Assembly: GCF_000877395.1 (NCBI RefSeq)
Contig: NZ_JYFE01000025.1
Coordinates: forward strand, 62,001 to 126,000
DNA from: Jannaschia aquimarina
GTDB taxonomy: Bacteria; Pseudomonadota; Alphaproteobacteria; Rhodobacterales; Rhodobacteraceae
Direction: 5' to 3'
DNA: 64,000 bases
Positions 7,853-16,842 of the stretch are shown here, in pieces. The notes beneath the pieces were generated by a model. It searched no databases. It had not been told where the DNA came from and saw only the letters and a program-made list of their open reading frames with translations. Made by a program: the position numbers and the translations under genes. The first letter of the stretch is position 1, and each line of letters starts with the position of its first letter.

Positions 7853-9259
7853 ATGCCTGAATTTCTCAAACCCGGGGTCGCCGCCTGGCTCGCCGCCGCG
7901 ACGACCCTGTGCGCATTTCCTGCCAGCGCCGAAGACGAGTACGTATTCAACGGCAGCAAGATCCGCACCAACATGTCGAACACGCTGGTGATGTTGGCCG
8001 AGCAGGCCAGCGCCGCAAGCTGCAAGATCAAGACCGGCCTCAACGCGGAGGACGCGCGCGAAGAACTCGAATCCGTGCGCAACGACTTTCGCCTGATCCT
8101 CGATGGGCTGGAGAACGGCTCTCCCGCTTTGGGTATTCCAAGTGGAGAGACGAGCGGCCGCATCCTGCGCCGGATCCAGGCCGTCGAGGATATCTGGGCG
8201 GAGGTCGACGGTGCGATCGACGCGATGGCCAGCGGAGATCCGGACGCGACGTCCACAGCGATCCGCCTGAGCCAGGTGCCCTTGCACGAAGCGACGTATC
8301 TTCTCGCCTCCGACATCCTCAACCACTATTCCGACCCGCATGAGATGACCCAGCGGGATGCACTCTCGCTGAACTTCGCGGGGCGCCAGCGCATGCTGGG
8401 CTACAAGATGACCCGCTCGCTTTGCGGCATGTATGGCGGCATGGCGGATGTGGGTTCTCCGGAAGAACTCGACGAATTCGCCGAGCTTTTCGACGTGACG
8501 CTTGCGGCGCTCCAGACCGGGATGCCCGCGGCCGGCCTTCAGCCGCCCCCATCGGATCTCGCTGCCGAAATGCTGGCGCAGGCGGGCGCCGAATGGACCG
8601 AGGTTCGCCCCGCGGTGCAAGAAGCCGTCGAAACCGGCGCGGTGACGAACGACACCTTGCAGGCGATGGAGGCGTTCGTCTCGGACACCAAGCTGCTGAT
8701 GGGCAACACCGTCACGGTCTACATGCTTTCCTCCGGCGAGTCCGAGCACGTGTCCCAGGTCGCGCTGGAGAACTACGCCAAGACCGAAGTGCCGAAATGG
8801 CTCTCCGAACCGATCCTCATCGACGCGATCCGTGAGCAGAATGCACGCCACGCGTCGTTGACCCAGGCGGATATCGATCAGCTCGACCTCGACTGGCGCG
8901 CCGAGATGAAGGAAGGTGGTGGCCCCCTCGTGCAGAGCCTCGTGGACCGGCCGCTCTCGGATTGGTTCCGCGAGCGTGTGGGCGCCACCGCCGGTCTGGT
9001 CGTCGAGATCTTCGCGATCGACAACCGCGGCCTGAACGTGGGCCAAAGCGGCGTGACCGGCGACTACTGGCAGGGCGACGAAGCCAAGTACGAGCAGACG
9101 ATCAAGAACGGCCGCAACGCCACGCACTTCGGCGAGACGCATCTCGATGTCGAGAACGGGGTGTATCAGGCCCAGATCTCGGCCCCGGTGCCCGATCCCG
9201 AGACGGGTGAGCCGATCGGCGTGATGATCTTCAGCGTGAACGTTCAGTCACTGCTCTGA
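7853..9259 (+). CDS. Secreted protein with type IV pili/chemoreceptor (PilJ-N-like) sensor regions
   Basis: A 468-residue exported protein. Start chosen at ATG 7853, behind GAGGAC and directly before a signal peptide (residues 1-27, cut after FPASA). Residues about 35-130 and 165-290 look like two PilJ-type N-terminal ligand-binding helical bundles (NTLVMLAEQ..., and NFAGRQRMLGYKMTRS, a common motif in nitrate/nitrite and pilus chemoreceptor sensor domains). The last 130 residues resemble a Cache-like fold (NRGLNVGQSGVTGDYWQGDE). There is no membrane anchor, kinase, HAMP or methyl-accepting domain, so it would act as a free periplasmic binding component. It has its own 165-bp upstream gap and is convergent with putA. 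Function unknown. Confidence 0.7.
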   Translation: MPEFLKPGVAAWLAAATTLCAFPASAEDEYVFNGSKIRTNMSNTLVMLAEQASAASCKIKTGLNAEDAREELESVRNDFRLILDGLENGSPALGIPSGETSGRILRRIQAVEDIWAEVDGAIDAMASGDPDATSTAIRLSQVPLHEATYLLASDILNHYSDPHEMTQRDALSLNFAGRQRMLGYKMTRSLCGMYGGMADVGSPEELDEFAELFDVTLAALQTGMPAAGLQPPPSDLAAEMLAQAGAEWTEVRPAVQEAVETGAVTNDTLQAMEAFVSDTKLLMGNTVTVYMLSSGESEHVSQVALENYAKTEVPKWLSEPILIDAIREQNARHASLTQADIDQLDLDWRAEMKEGGGPLVQSLVDRPLSDWFRERVGATAGLVVEIFAIDNRGLNVGQSGVTGDYWQGDEAKYEQTIKNGRNATHFGETHLDVENGVYQAQISAPVPDPETGEPIGVMIFSVNVQSLL

Positions 9260-9434
9260 GGCGCCCGGTCCTTGCGACCGCCTGACAACGCCCGGCCCGG
9301 CTCCATGTGAGCCTGGCCTTTCGGACTGTTGGCCGTGCCGCCGGATCGGGGAGTGGGCGTTCCGGCGTCATAACGCCTCGATCTCACCGCGGGGCTATGT
9401 TCTCGCCGCCGCCACCCCACGCTGCGGCCCGTGT

Positions 9435-12400
9435 TCAGACGCCCTCCCCCGCCAGCAGGGACGCGTTTCCGCCTGCGGCCGTCGTATCCGCACAGGTATG
9501 CCGCTCCAGCAGGGACATCCCGGCTTCGGCCATGGTCAGCAGAGGCAGGATCGCCCCCTCGCGCGCAGCCAGGGCGCGACGATAGGGACGGTCGTCTGTG
9601 CCGTCCCTCATCACCCCACCAAGGCGGTCGAGATCGGTAAGCGCTTCGGGTTCGACAGTTCCATCCACTCCCTCATCCAGTGTCAAGCCCGGGGCGATGG
9701 CGAGGGCGATGCCCCCAACAGCGCGCACGGCCTCCGCCTGCGCGCGCGCGGCCTCTGCGCCCGGTCCGAGACACAGGATCGGCATGCGGGGATAGCGACG
9801 CAAGCGGTTGCGCTCGCCGGTCGGGCCGGGCAGGTCGGATGAGCCGTGCAGATCGACGGACGAGCGAAGCGCATCCAGCGCGTCCTGAACGTCGGCTGAG
9901 TCTAGCGGCGGTCCACCCACCTCCGCCGACTGTACCCGCTCCGGCGCGTGGAAGCGCGGCAGATACGCCGGCCCACCGGCCTTGGGTCCCGTCCCGGACA
10001 GGCCCTCGCCGCCGAAGGGCTGGCTCCCGACGATGGCGCCGATCTGGTTCCGGTTGACGTACAGGTTGCCGACCCGTGCCCGTGCCTCGACACGTCGCGC
10101 GACCGCCTCGATGCGGCTGTGCAGACCCATCGTCAGGCCGAAGCCCCGCGCGTTGACCGCATCCACAACCGCATCCAATCCGCCGGCGGGGAAGGTCGCG
10201 ACGTGCAGGACCGGGCCGAACACCTCCTCGGCCATGTCCGCGATGCCAGCCACGCGGATCAAAACCGGGGCGAAATGGTTCCCGCTCCCCGTGGAGGAGG
10301 CCCGATGGATGAGCCGCCCCTCGGCCTCGGCCCGCCGGGCATAATCCTCGAAGTGCTTGCACGCGGTCTCCGTGATGATCGGGCCGAGATCCGTGGCGCG
10401 ATCCCAGGGGTCGCCGCCGGACAACTCGTCCATGGCTCCCTTCAGCATTTTCAGTAGGTCCTCGGCGACGTCCTCTTGGACGTAGAGGATCCGGGCCGCG
10501 CTGCATCGCTGCCCGGCCGACTGGAAGGCCGAGGCAATCGCATCGCGCACCGCCTGTTCGGGCAGGGCCGTGCTGTCGACGATCATCGCGTTCAGGCCGC
10601 CCGTCTCCGCCACCAGAAGCGCATGGGGGTCGAGATGTTCGGCCATGCGCCGGTGGATCGCCAGCGCCGTGCCGGTTGAGCCGGTGAAGGCAAGCCCGGC
10701 CACCCGTGAACACTCCGTGAGGGCCTCGCCGACGACACGGCCGCGGCCGGGAAGGAATTGCAGCGCCGATCGGGGCACCCCCGCCCTGTGCATCAGACGC
10801 ACGCCCAACGCTCCGATCAGCGGCGTGGGATCCGCGGGCTTGGCGATGACGGCATTGCCCGCTGCCAGAGCGGCGGCGATCTGGCCGGTGAAGATCGCGA
10901 GCGGAAAGTTCCACGGGCTGATTGCCGCAATCACGCCGCGCGGCGCATCGCCGGACAACCGCTCTGCCTCGTCCGCGTAGCAGCGCAGGAAATCGACGGC
11001 TTCCCGCAATTCGGCCACGGCGTCGGGCAGGGTCTTGCCCGCCTCGCGGGAGAGCAGCGCGAAAACCTCGCCATGGGCCTCCTCATAAAGATCGGCGGCA
11101 CGGCGCAGGGCGGCGGCCCGCTCGGATGGCGGCGCATCCCAGATCTCGGCCAGCCCTGCTGCGCGCGCGGCCGTCCCCGCGTCGCCCTCATGGACAGTTC
11201 CGACTATATCGCTCGGATCGGACGGAGAGATGACCTTGCGCGCGTCTCCCTCCGCCAATCCATCCGTCAGCACCGCGCGAGCCGTCCAGGTTGCCTTGCG
11301 CCAGGGCGCGCGCGCCTTGTCCAGAGCGGCTAACTCACCGACATCGTTCAGCTCCCAGCCCCGGCTGTTGCGACGGGGTGCGAAGATCTCGGCGGGCGGC
11401 GTCACGGACCCGGGCACGGTCACATCGAACGGGTCGGCGACGACGTCTTCCGGCGCGACGGAGGGATCCGCCAGCCGGTTCACGAACGAGGAATTCGCAC
11501 CGTTTTCCAGAAGCCTCCGCACGAGATAGGCCAAAAGCTCCCGGTGCCGGCCGACGGGCGCGTAGATACGCGTCGGCGCGCCCGCCGCCTCGGCCACATG
11601 ATCGTGCAGCGCGGCGCCCATTCCGTGGAGACGCTGAAGTTCGAAATCCGTGCGACCCGCCTCGCGGGCCATGTGCAGGACGGCGGCGATCGTGTGAGCG
11701 TTGTGCGTCGCGAATTGAGGGTAAAGCCGTGGACTCCCGATCAATTTCCGCGCGCAGGCGAGGTAGCTCACATCGGAGGCGCCCTTGGCGGTGAAGACCG
11801 GGAAATCCGCCAGCCCCTCGACCTGCGCGTGCTTGACTTCGGTATCCCAGTAGGCGCCCTTGACCAGACGCACCATCAGCCGGCGTCCCGTGCGTGAGGA
11901 GAGATCGCCCAACCAGTCGATCACCGGCAGGGCGCGGCGCCCATACGCCTGAACCACAACGCCGAACCCGTCCCAGCCGTCGAGCGCCGCATCGGTGGCC
12001 ACTGCCTCGATCACGTCGAGCGACAAATCCAGGCGGTCCTGCTCCTCGGCGTCGATGTTTAGGCCGATACCCGCCGCCGCCGCCGCGCGGGCAAGATCCG
12101 CGACACGTGGGACGAGCTCGGCGATGACACGGGTCCGCTGCGCCGCCTCATAGCGCGGATGCAGCGCGGAGAGCTTGATCGAAATGCCAGGCGCCGCCTC
12201 GATCGGCCGACCGTTCACCACCTTGGCGATCGCGTGGATCGCGGCGCGGTATGCATCGAAGAAGCCCCCTGCGTCAGCCGCAGTCATCGCCGCCTCGCCC
12301 AGCATGTCGTAGCTGTAGGTCCGGCCCTTCGCTTCCTCGGCGCGGGCGCGCGACAATGCGTCTTCGATCGTCTCGCCCAAGACGAATTGGCGTCCCATCT

Positions 12401-12932
12401 GCCGCATCGCCGCCCGTGTGGCCTGCCGGATCACCGGGGCACCCAGCCGCCGGGTCGCTCTCTGGATCACCCCCTGCGCATCGTCGCGTCCGATCACCCG
12501 ACCCGTGAGGGCCAGCCCCAGCGTTGCGCCGTCGACGAGCCGAGAAGCCGAGTGCCCGATATGCTCCGCCCAATCGCCGGGCGCGATCTTGTCGGCAACC
12601 AGCGCATCGGCAGTCGTCGCATCCGGGACCCGCAACAGCGCCTCCGCCAGCGTCATCAGCGCCAGCCCCTCTTCGCTGTCGAGCCCGTACTCGGAGAGAA
12701 CGGATTCCATCAGGCCGAGTGAGCCCTTCGCACGGACCGCCCGCACCCAATCCGCCGCCCGCGCGACGATGGCGGCGCGGGCGGCATCCGAGAGCGCGGC
12801 GGCCTCGGCCAGATCAGAGACGAGCGGTCCCTCGGGCGCACGGTGACAGGCACGGATCGCCGCGCGGATATCGGATCGGCCCGTATTAGGATCGGTCATG
12901 ACGGAGAGGCCGCCGGGCGCTTCGAGAGACAT
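9435..12932 (-). CDS. putA: Bifunctional proline dehydrogenase / L-glutamate gamma-semialdehyde dehydrogenase PutA
   Basis: A 1165-residue protein. The N-terminal half is the FAD-dependent proline dehydrogenase barrel (ISIKLSALHPRYE, VRLVKGAYWDTEVK, LQRLHGMGAALHD, YAPVGRHRELLAYLVRRLLENGANSSF). The second half is a P5C dehydrogenase with catalytic Cys in QSAGQRCSAAR, ISPWNFPLAIFTGQ and GPKAGGP, followed by a short C-terminal domain. It oxidises proline to glutamate at the membrane. There is no N-terminal ribbon-helix-helix domain, so it does not self-regulate; the divergent Lrp-type gene supplies regulation. Start chosen at ATG 12932 because a GGAG lies about 6 bp upstream; the ATG at 12899 has a poorer site. 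Confidence 0.96.
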   Translation of the reverse strand: MSLEAPGGLSVMTDPNTGRSDIRAAIRACHRAPEGPLVSDLAEAAALSDAARAAIVARAADWVRAVRAKGSLGLMESVLSEYGLDSEEGLALMTLAEALLRVPDATTADALVADKIAPGDWAEHIGHSASRLVDGATLGLALTGRVIGRDDAQGVIQRATRRLGAPVIRQATRAAMRQMGRQFVLGETIEDALSRARAEEAKGRTYSYDMLGEAAMTAADAGGFFDAYRAAIHAIAKVVNGRPIEAAPGISIKLSALHPRYEAAQRTRVIAELVPRVADLARAAAAAGIGLNIDAEEQDRLDLSLDVIEAVATDAALDGWDGFGVVVQAYGRRALPVIDWLGDLSSRTGRRLMVRLVKGAYWDTEVKHAQVEGLADFPVFTAKGASDVSYLACARKLIGSPRLYPQFATHNAHTIAAVLHMAREAGRTDFELQRLHGMGAALHDHVAEAAGAPTRIYAPVGRHRELLAYLVRRLLENGANSSFVNRLADPSVAPEDVVADPFDVTVPGSVTPPAEIFAPRRNSRGWELNDVGELAALDKARAPWRKATWTARAVLTDGLAEGDARKVISPSDPSDIVGTVHEGDAGTAARAAGLAEIWDAPPSERAAALRRAADLYEEAHGEVFALLSREAGKTLPDAVAELREAVDFLRCYADEAERLSGDAPRGVIAAISPWNFPLAIFTGQIAAALAAGNAVIAKPADPTPLIGALGVRLMHRAGVPRSALQFLPGRGRVVGEALTECSRVAGLAFTGSTGTALAIHRRMAEHLDPHALLVAETGGLNAMIVDSTALPEQAVRDAIASAFQSAGQRCSAARILYVQEDVAEDLLKMLKGAMDELSGGDPWDRATDLGPIITETACKHFEDYARRAEAEGRLIHRASSTGSGNHFAPVLIRVAGIADMAEEVFGPVLHVATFPAGGLDAVVDAVNARGFGLTMGLHSRIEAVARRVEARARVGNLYVNRNQIGAIVGSQPFGGEGLSGTGPKAGGPAYLPRFHAPERVQSAEVGGPPLDSADVQDALDALRSSVDLHGSSDLPGPTGERNRLRRYPRMPILCLGPGAEAARAQAEAVRAVGGIALAIAPGLTLDEGVDGTVEPEALTDLDRLGGVMRDGTDDRPYRRALAAREGAILPLLTMAEAGMSLLERHTCADTTAAGGNASLLAGEGV

Positions 12933-13072
12933 GTCAGGCTCCGGGACGTGGGTCGAACCGCCTTGATGGTAGCACATCCGAGACAGCCAATCTGGCTCGC
13001 ATGGTCATTCGCGCAGCCAAACGGACCGTCTTTATGCCTTGATCTGGTCAATCATCTCGTCATTCTGCCCCG
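12933..13072. promoter_or_regulatory. putA-putR divergent promoter region
   Basis: The 140-bp gap separates the divergent putA and putR starts, the classical arrangement for proline-responsive control by PutR. No exact operator consensus was recognised by eye. Confidence 0.5.
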
Positions 13073-13546
13073 ATGGAGACACTTGACCGGTTCGACCATG
13101 CCATCCTTCGTGAACTCATGCGCGACGGACGTCAGACCGCGACCGCGCTGGCCTCCGCCGTCGGTCTATCGAAGACGCCGACGTTGGCGCGGATGCGGCG
13201 CATGGAGCGCGCGGGCATCATTCGCGGCTATACCGCGCTTGTGGATCCGTCGGTCCTAGACCGCGCCCATGTCGCCTTCGTCGAAGTCCGCCTCGACGAT
13301 ACCAGAGAACGGGCCCTCCAGACCTTCAACGAGGCAGCCCGCGCCCTGCCCGAGATCGAGGCCTGCCATATGATCGCGGGCGCTTTCGATTACCTGCTCA
13401 AGGTCCGCACCCGCGACGTCGCCGCCTACCGTCGCACCCTCGGGGAGCGTATCTCGGCCCTGCCCCACGTCGCCTCAACCTCCACTTTCGTGTCGATGGA
13501 AACCGTGAAGGATCCGGTCGAGACGGCGGATGCGCGTCTTGGCTGA
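13073..13546 (+). CDS. putR: Lrp/AsnC-family regulator of proline catabolism
   Basis: A 157-residue Lrp-type protein. It has an N-terminal helix-turn-helix (residues about 5-55: LDRFDHAILRELMRDGRQTA, ASAVGLSKTPTLARMRRME) and a C-terminal RAM ligand domain (EACHMIAGAFDYLLKVRTRDVAAYRRTL). Divergence from putA is the conserved alphaproteobacterial arrangement in which PutR activates putA in response to proline. Length is normal for the family. Confidence 0.92.
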   Translation: METLDRFDHAILRELMRDGRQTATALASAVGLSKTPTLARMRRMERAGIIRGYTALVDPSVLDRAHVAFVEVRLDDTRERALQTFNEAARALPEIEACHMIAGAFDYLLKVRTRDVAAYRRTLGERISALPHVASTSTFVSMETVKDPVETADARLG

Positions 13547-13633
13547 CCGAGACGGCACAGGCCGGATGCATGCCCCTTTTCGCGCGGTGCCGCCCGGCAT
13601 AGCCTGTCCACCCAATGACACGAGATCAGTCAG

Positions 13634-14734
13634 ATGAAGGTTGAAGAAGGGCAGACCAATCGCACGGATGCGGCGGATCGCGATGGCAAGGGCGCGGCCT
13701 CGGAGGCCTTGGGCATCTCCCTGACCATCGGCGATCTGGAACCGCTGGGGCCGCAGATCGGCGAAAGCGATCCTCTGACGGTTCCGGCCGCCCTTCACGA
13801 AGCACTCTTCGGTCAGCCCGACCCTGCTGACAACGAAGGATCGCCGCCCCTTCACAGCTATGCTGTCCTCGACGCAGGGAAGGGAGCGGGCTTGCCCGAG
13901 ATGCTGGAGGCTTCCGGGCTGGATCACGCTTGCCTCTTCACCGGCGATGCCGCCCGAGAGCTGCGCGACGTTGCGCCATGGATCGTGCGTCTGGAAGAGG
14001 GGAACAGATTTGTCCGCGGCCTCTTCACCGCCGGCGACGCACCGTGGGAACTCTGGGGCAAGGCGGCAGGCATCTTCCTGCGCTCCAGAGGATCGATCGA
14101 TCAGATCCGTGCGCATCTGCGGAAGTTCACGAAGGTGCCGGACGAGACGGGCGCCTGGCTCTACTTCCGGTTCTGGGAGCCATCGCCCCTGCGCGCCTAT
14201 CTCGATCGCTTGCCGCCGGAGGACGAGTTCCGGCAACGCTGGTTCGGCCTGGACGCCGCCACCAGAATCGAGATGATCCTGGTTCCGGATCCTGCACGAA
14301 ACGCGATGCGGATCTTCCTGCCCTCTCGAGGGATTGCGACCGACCGCGCCACGAGCGCCGAGCGATTCCATCTGAGACCGGCGGATATCGACGCGATCCG
14401 CGCGGCGCGGATGACCGGCGATCTGGAGGCGCTGAGCGCGCTGATCGTCCGGACGTTTCCGCATCTGGCCGAGGCACATTCCCGACCGGACCTCGACCGG
14501 GCCATTGCGCGATCTGCATCCCGCGCCCGCGACTTCGGGATCCGGCAGAAGGACAACCTGTTTCGCTTCATTGCCTGGGATCTGCATTCGACGGGTCCGT
14601 TCGAGAGAACGGACGCGACCGGCCGGTTGGGCGACATCCTGCGCTCGACCGCGCCGGAGCCAGACAAGATGCGGCGCCTGGCAGAGCGCATGACCCAGAT
14701 GTCGGAACCGGCCGCCTCAGATGGCCCGGTTTGA
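13634..14734 (+). CDS. DUF4123 domain protein, T6SS effector adaptor (Tap-1/TEC type), copy 1
   Basis: A 366-residue protein with a DUF4123 domain at about residues 74-190: SYAVLDAGKGAGLPEMLE, GLDHACLFTGDAARELRDVAPWIV, FLRS, IRAHLRKFTKVPDETG and the signature YFRFWEPSPLRAYL. DUF4123 proteins load a specific effector onto the VgrG spike of a type VI secretion machine. The N-terminal 70 residues are low-complexity and acidic. Its 3' end overlaps, tail to tail by 18 bp, the gene for a DUF2235 phospholipase on the other strand, which is the likely client. Two more DUF4123 genes follow in the next 12 kb (17759 and 24363), with similar core motifs but low overall similarity. Confidence 0.85.
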   Translation: MKVEEGQTNRTDAADRDGKGAASEALGISLTIGDLEPLGPQIGESDPLTVPAALHEALFGQPDPADNEGSPPLHSYAVLDAGKGAGLPEMLEASGLDHACLFTGDAARELRDVAPWIVRLEEGNRFVRGLFTAGDAPWELWGKAAGIFLRSRGSIDQIRAHLRKFTKVPDETGAWLYFRFWEPSPLRAYLDRLPPEDEFRQRWFGLDAATRIEMILVPDPARNAMRIFLPSRGIATDRATSAERFHLRPADIDAIRAARMTGDLEALSALIVRTFPHLAEAHSRPDLDRAIARSASRARDFGIRQKDNLFRFIAWDLHSTGPFERTDATGRLGDILRSTAPEPDKMRRLAERMTQMSEPAASDGPV

Positions 14735-16249
14735 CAAGTTCGGATAGATCATCCGCTCACGGTCCTCGTCCGGCCTGTGACCCAGCCATTCCGAACTGGT
14801 GATCGGCCCATCCTTCATCGAGACGTGTCCGAAATTGCGCAGGATGTCGGCCCTTTGAGCGGGCGTGACCGTTCCGGCCCGCATCGCGGCCACGTGGGGC
14901 ATGTCGGACGGAATGCGGTAATCCTCGGTATTCGGCAGATCCAGAAAGGCGCCGTCGACCTGCTCGACCGCCGCTTCGTACATCATGTTGAGCGCCACGC
15001 GAGACAGGCCAAGCTTGACCCAGGGGCGATGCAGCGCAAGCTGCTCGTCGTACTCGTAAAGCGTCCGGACGAAGGTCTGGCCACGCGCAGAAACCCGCAC
15101 GGTCCGAACCTGGATCTCCCCCATGTGCCGGACCACTCCGCCCTGCGTCTCGTTCGGACGCAAGAAGCCTTCCCGGACGAAATCCGCTTCGATTTCGGCG
15201 TTCGCGCCGGGCCGAAGGTCTTCGGCGCGGGTTCGCGCCTGTGCGGCCAGCGCCTCTTCACGCGAATAGAACACGCGCCGCTCCATTCTGCCCAGAGGCG
15301 CGGTATCGCCCGTGCGGGCCGACCCGCCCTCACCGGGGGGCGGGTCGCCCGGCAGCCGCAGCGCAACCTCGTAGCCGCCGCCGATATCCGAATGCGCCCC
15401 GGGCAGGCCCAGCGAGTCCCCGCCTGTCCCCGATATGAGACCCACCGTACGGCGCATCTTCGCCCTCTCGAGGTTGTGGTTCAGGCGGAAGTTCCGGCGA
15501 TACTCGTCCTCTGCCGTCAGGTGATAGATACGCCCGGTCGCCTGCTCGGTCTTGAGGTGAACATTGATCGGGTCGTTATCGTCATCCGCCGCGTCTCCGA
15601 TCGCGGCGACCGTGTCGAAGATCCCCAGAAAGCGGATTTCGACGTCCAGCCCCGCCGGCAGGGTTTCCGTCCAGTCGCCCGGGCCCCACGGATCGTAGCG
15701 GATGCGGCGCGCACGGATCGCGTTGACGAAGTACCGCGCCGAAGCGGCCCCTCGGCTGAAGCCGAAGACATCGAGAATGACCTTCTCGAGGTTGGGCGGC
15801 CCGCCCTGCAAAAGGATCTCGGCGTTCAGGCGCCGGAATGTATCCAGCACGCGAGCTTCCACACCGCTACGACGCCCCATCCCGAATGCGTAACCGGTCT
15901 GGTCGTCCTCCTCACCTCGAACACTCCCGGCGCCCTCGGCGTAGATCCGACGGAACCGTCGCGCCACGCCGCCGCAAGCATTGGGAATGTCGTGGCCGTT
16001 CCTGGTCCCGTTCCGAAACTTGTAGCGATCGAAGAGAAGGGCCGGGTTGGACAACGCATTCCGGTAGCTGTCGTCGTTCCGCGCGCGGGACCGGGTATTG
16101 AACCGGTTGTTCAGCGTGCCGTCAAAGAAGACGCCCACTTCCAGCGTCATCGCGGGGCAGGTCTGCGCGACATTGCCCAACTCGCCGCCGAGGCCCTCTT
16201 CTCCGGCCGCCGCGCTTGCCGCCGCATCAATCTTCGTCAGATCGTTCAT
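14717..16249 (-). CDS. DUF2235 lipase, Tle1-like T6SS phospholipase effector
   Basis: The 510-residue protein contains the DUF2235 alpha/beta-hydrolase signature: VFFDGTLNN at residues 39-47, the nucleophile elbow DVFGFSRGAASA with Ser165 inside GFSRG, FDTVA at 211-215 (candidate catalytic Asp212), and LPGAHSDIGGGY at 282-293 (candidate His286). This order matches Tle1 lipases that degrade target-cell phospholipids in the periplasm. There is no signal peptide, as expected for T6SS cargo. Upstream on the same strand lie a lipoprotein and a GAD/Tdi1-like gene joined by ATGA-type overlaps, which are immunity candidates. The DUF4123 adaptor is convergent. Confidence 0.85.
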   Translation of the reverse strand: MNDLTKIDAAASAAAGEEGLGGELGNVAQTCPAMTLEVGVFFDGTLNNRFNTRSRARNDDSYRNALSNPALLFDRYKFRNGTRNGHDIPNACGGVARRFRRIYAEGAGSVRGEEDDQTGYAFGMGRRSGVEARVLDTFRRLNAEILLQGGPPNLEKVILDVFGFSRGAASARYFVNAIRARRIRYDPWGPGDWTETLPAGLDVEIRFLGIFDTVAAIGDAADDDNDPINVHLKTEQATGRIYHLTAEDEYRRNFRLNHNLERAKMRRTVGLISGTGGDSLGLPGAHSDIGGGYEVALRLPGDPPPGEGGSARTGDTAPLGRMERRVFYSREEALAAQARTRAEDLRPGANAEIEADFVREGFLRPNETQGGVVRHMGEIQVRTVRVSARGQTFVRTLYEYDEQLALHRPWVKLGLSRVALNMMYEAAVEQVDGAFLDLPNTEDYRIPSDMPHVAAMRAGTVTPAQRADILRNFGHVSMKDGPITSSEWLGHRPDEDRERMIYPNLSNRAI

Positions 16250-16842
16250 CGGCCTGTCTCTCCGGCGGGGCAGAACGGATCGCGCACCGATGGTGGCGGC
16301 GGATCGAGGAAGTCGGTCATCTCGGGAAACCGGTCCGTATCAAGGCGCCAGGCCCTGTCTCCGTCGGGCGCCCTGCTGCCGCACACCCGCGCGGCATCGC
16401 GATAGCCCGACGGATCCGGCGTCGGCTCGTCGGATGCGATCAGCATTTCCCCATTCGGCCCGAACACGATCCCGATCACGGCGACATTCTCGTCGATCCG
16501 GATCCGGTCGAGCGGGACGACAGCCGTCGCGGTCCATGCCTTGTCCGTTGTCAGTTCCACCCATTGCGCGCGGATCGTCCAGGCGCCGTCCCCGTCCGTA
16601 TCGGTCGGGGGGCTCAGGACAGATGCGGAATTCGTCCGCCCCCCCAAGGTACCGGGGACGTCGGCAGACGAGGCGACGATCATCTCCGGCGTGCGCGCAA
16701 GCGGCTGCTCGAACGAGAGATGGGTCAGGACCGCCGGAGACGACTCGTAGGACCCGAAGGACAGGTCGAGCGTCCGGATATTGCCGCCCGCCTGACATCC
16801 GGACAGAGCAAGCAGAGCGCCCAGGGCGAGCAGGCGGTTCAC
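16246..16842 (-). CDS. Lipoprotein next to Tle effector, DUF2931-like candidate immunity protein
   Basis: The 198-residue product begins at GTG 16842, which overlaps the stop of the upstream gene (GTGA). It starts NRLLALGALLALSGC, a lipoprotein signal with the lipobox LSGC, placing it in the periplasm. The body (LTHLSFEQPLARTPEMIV, then WVELTTDKAWTATAVVPLDRIRI) loosely resembles DUF2931 proteins often found beside T6SS lipase effectors. Its stop overlaps the ATG of the lipase gene. A periplasmic lipoprotein translated with a Tle effector fits a Tli-type immunity role; this is inference from position and targeting. Confidence 0.65.
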   Translation of the reverse strand: MNRLLALGALLALSGCQAGGNIRTLDLSFGSYESSPAVLTHLSFEQPLARTPEMIVASSADVPGTLGGRTNSASVLSPPTDTDGDGAWTIRAQWVELTTDKAWTATAVVPLDRIRIDENVAVIGIVFGPNGEMLIASDEPTPDPSGYRDAARVCGSRAPDGDRAWRLDTDRFPEMTDFLDPPPPSVRDPFCPAGETGR

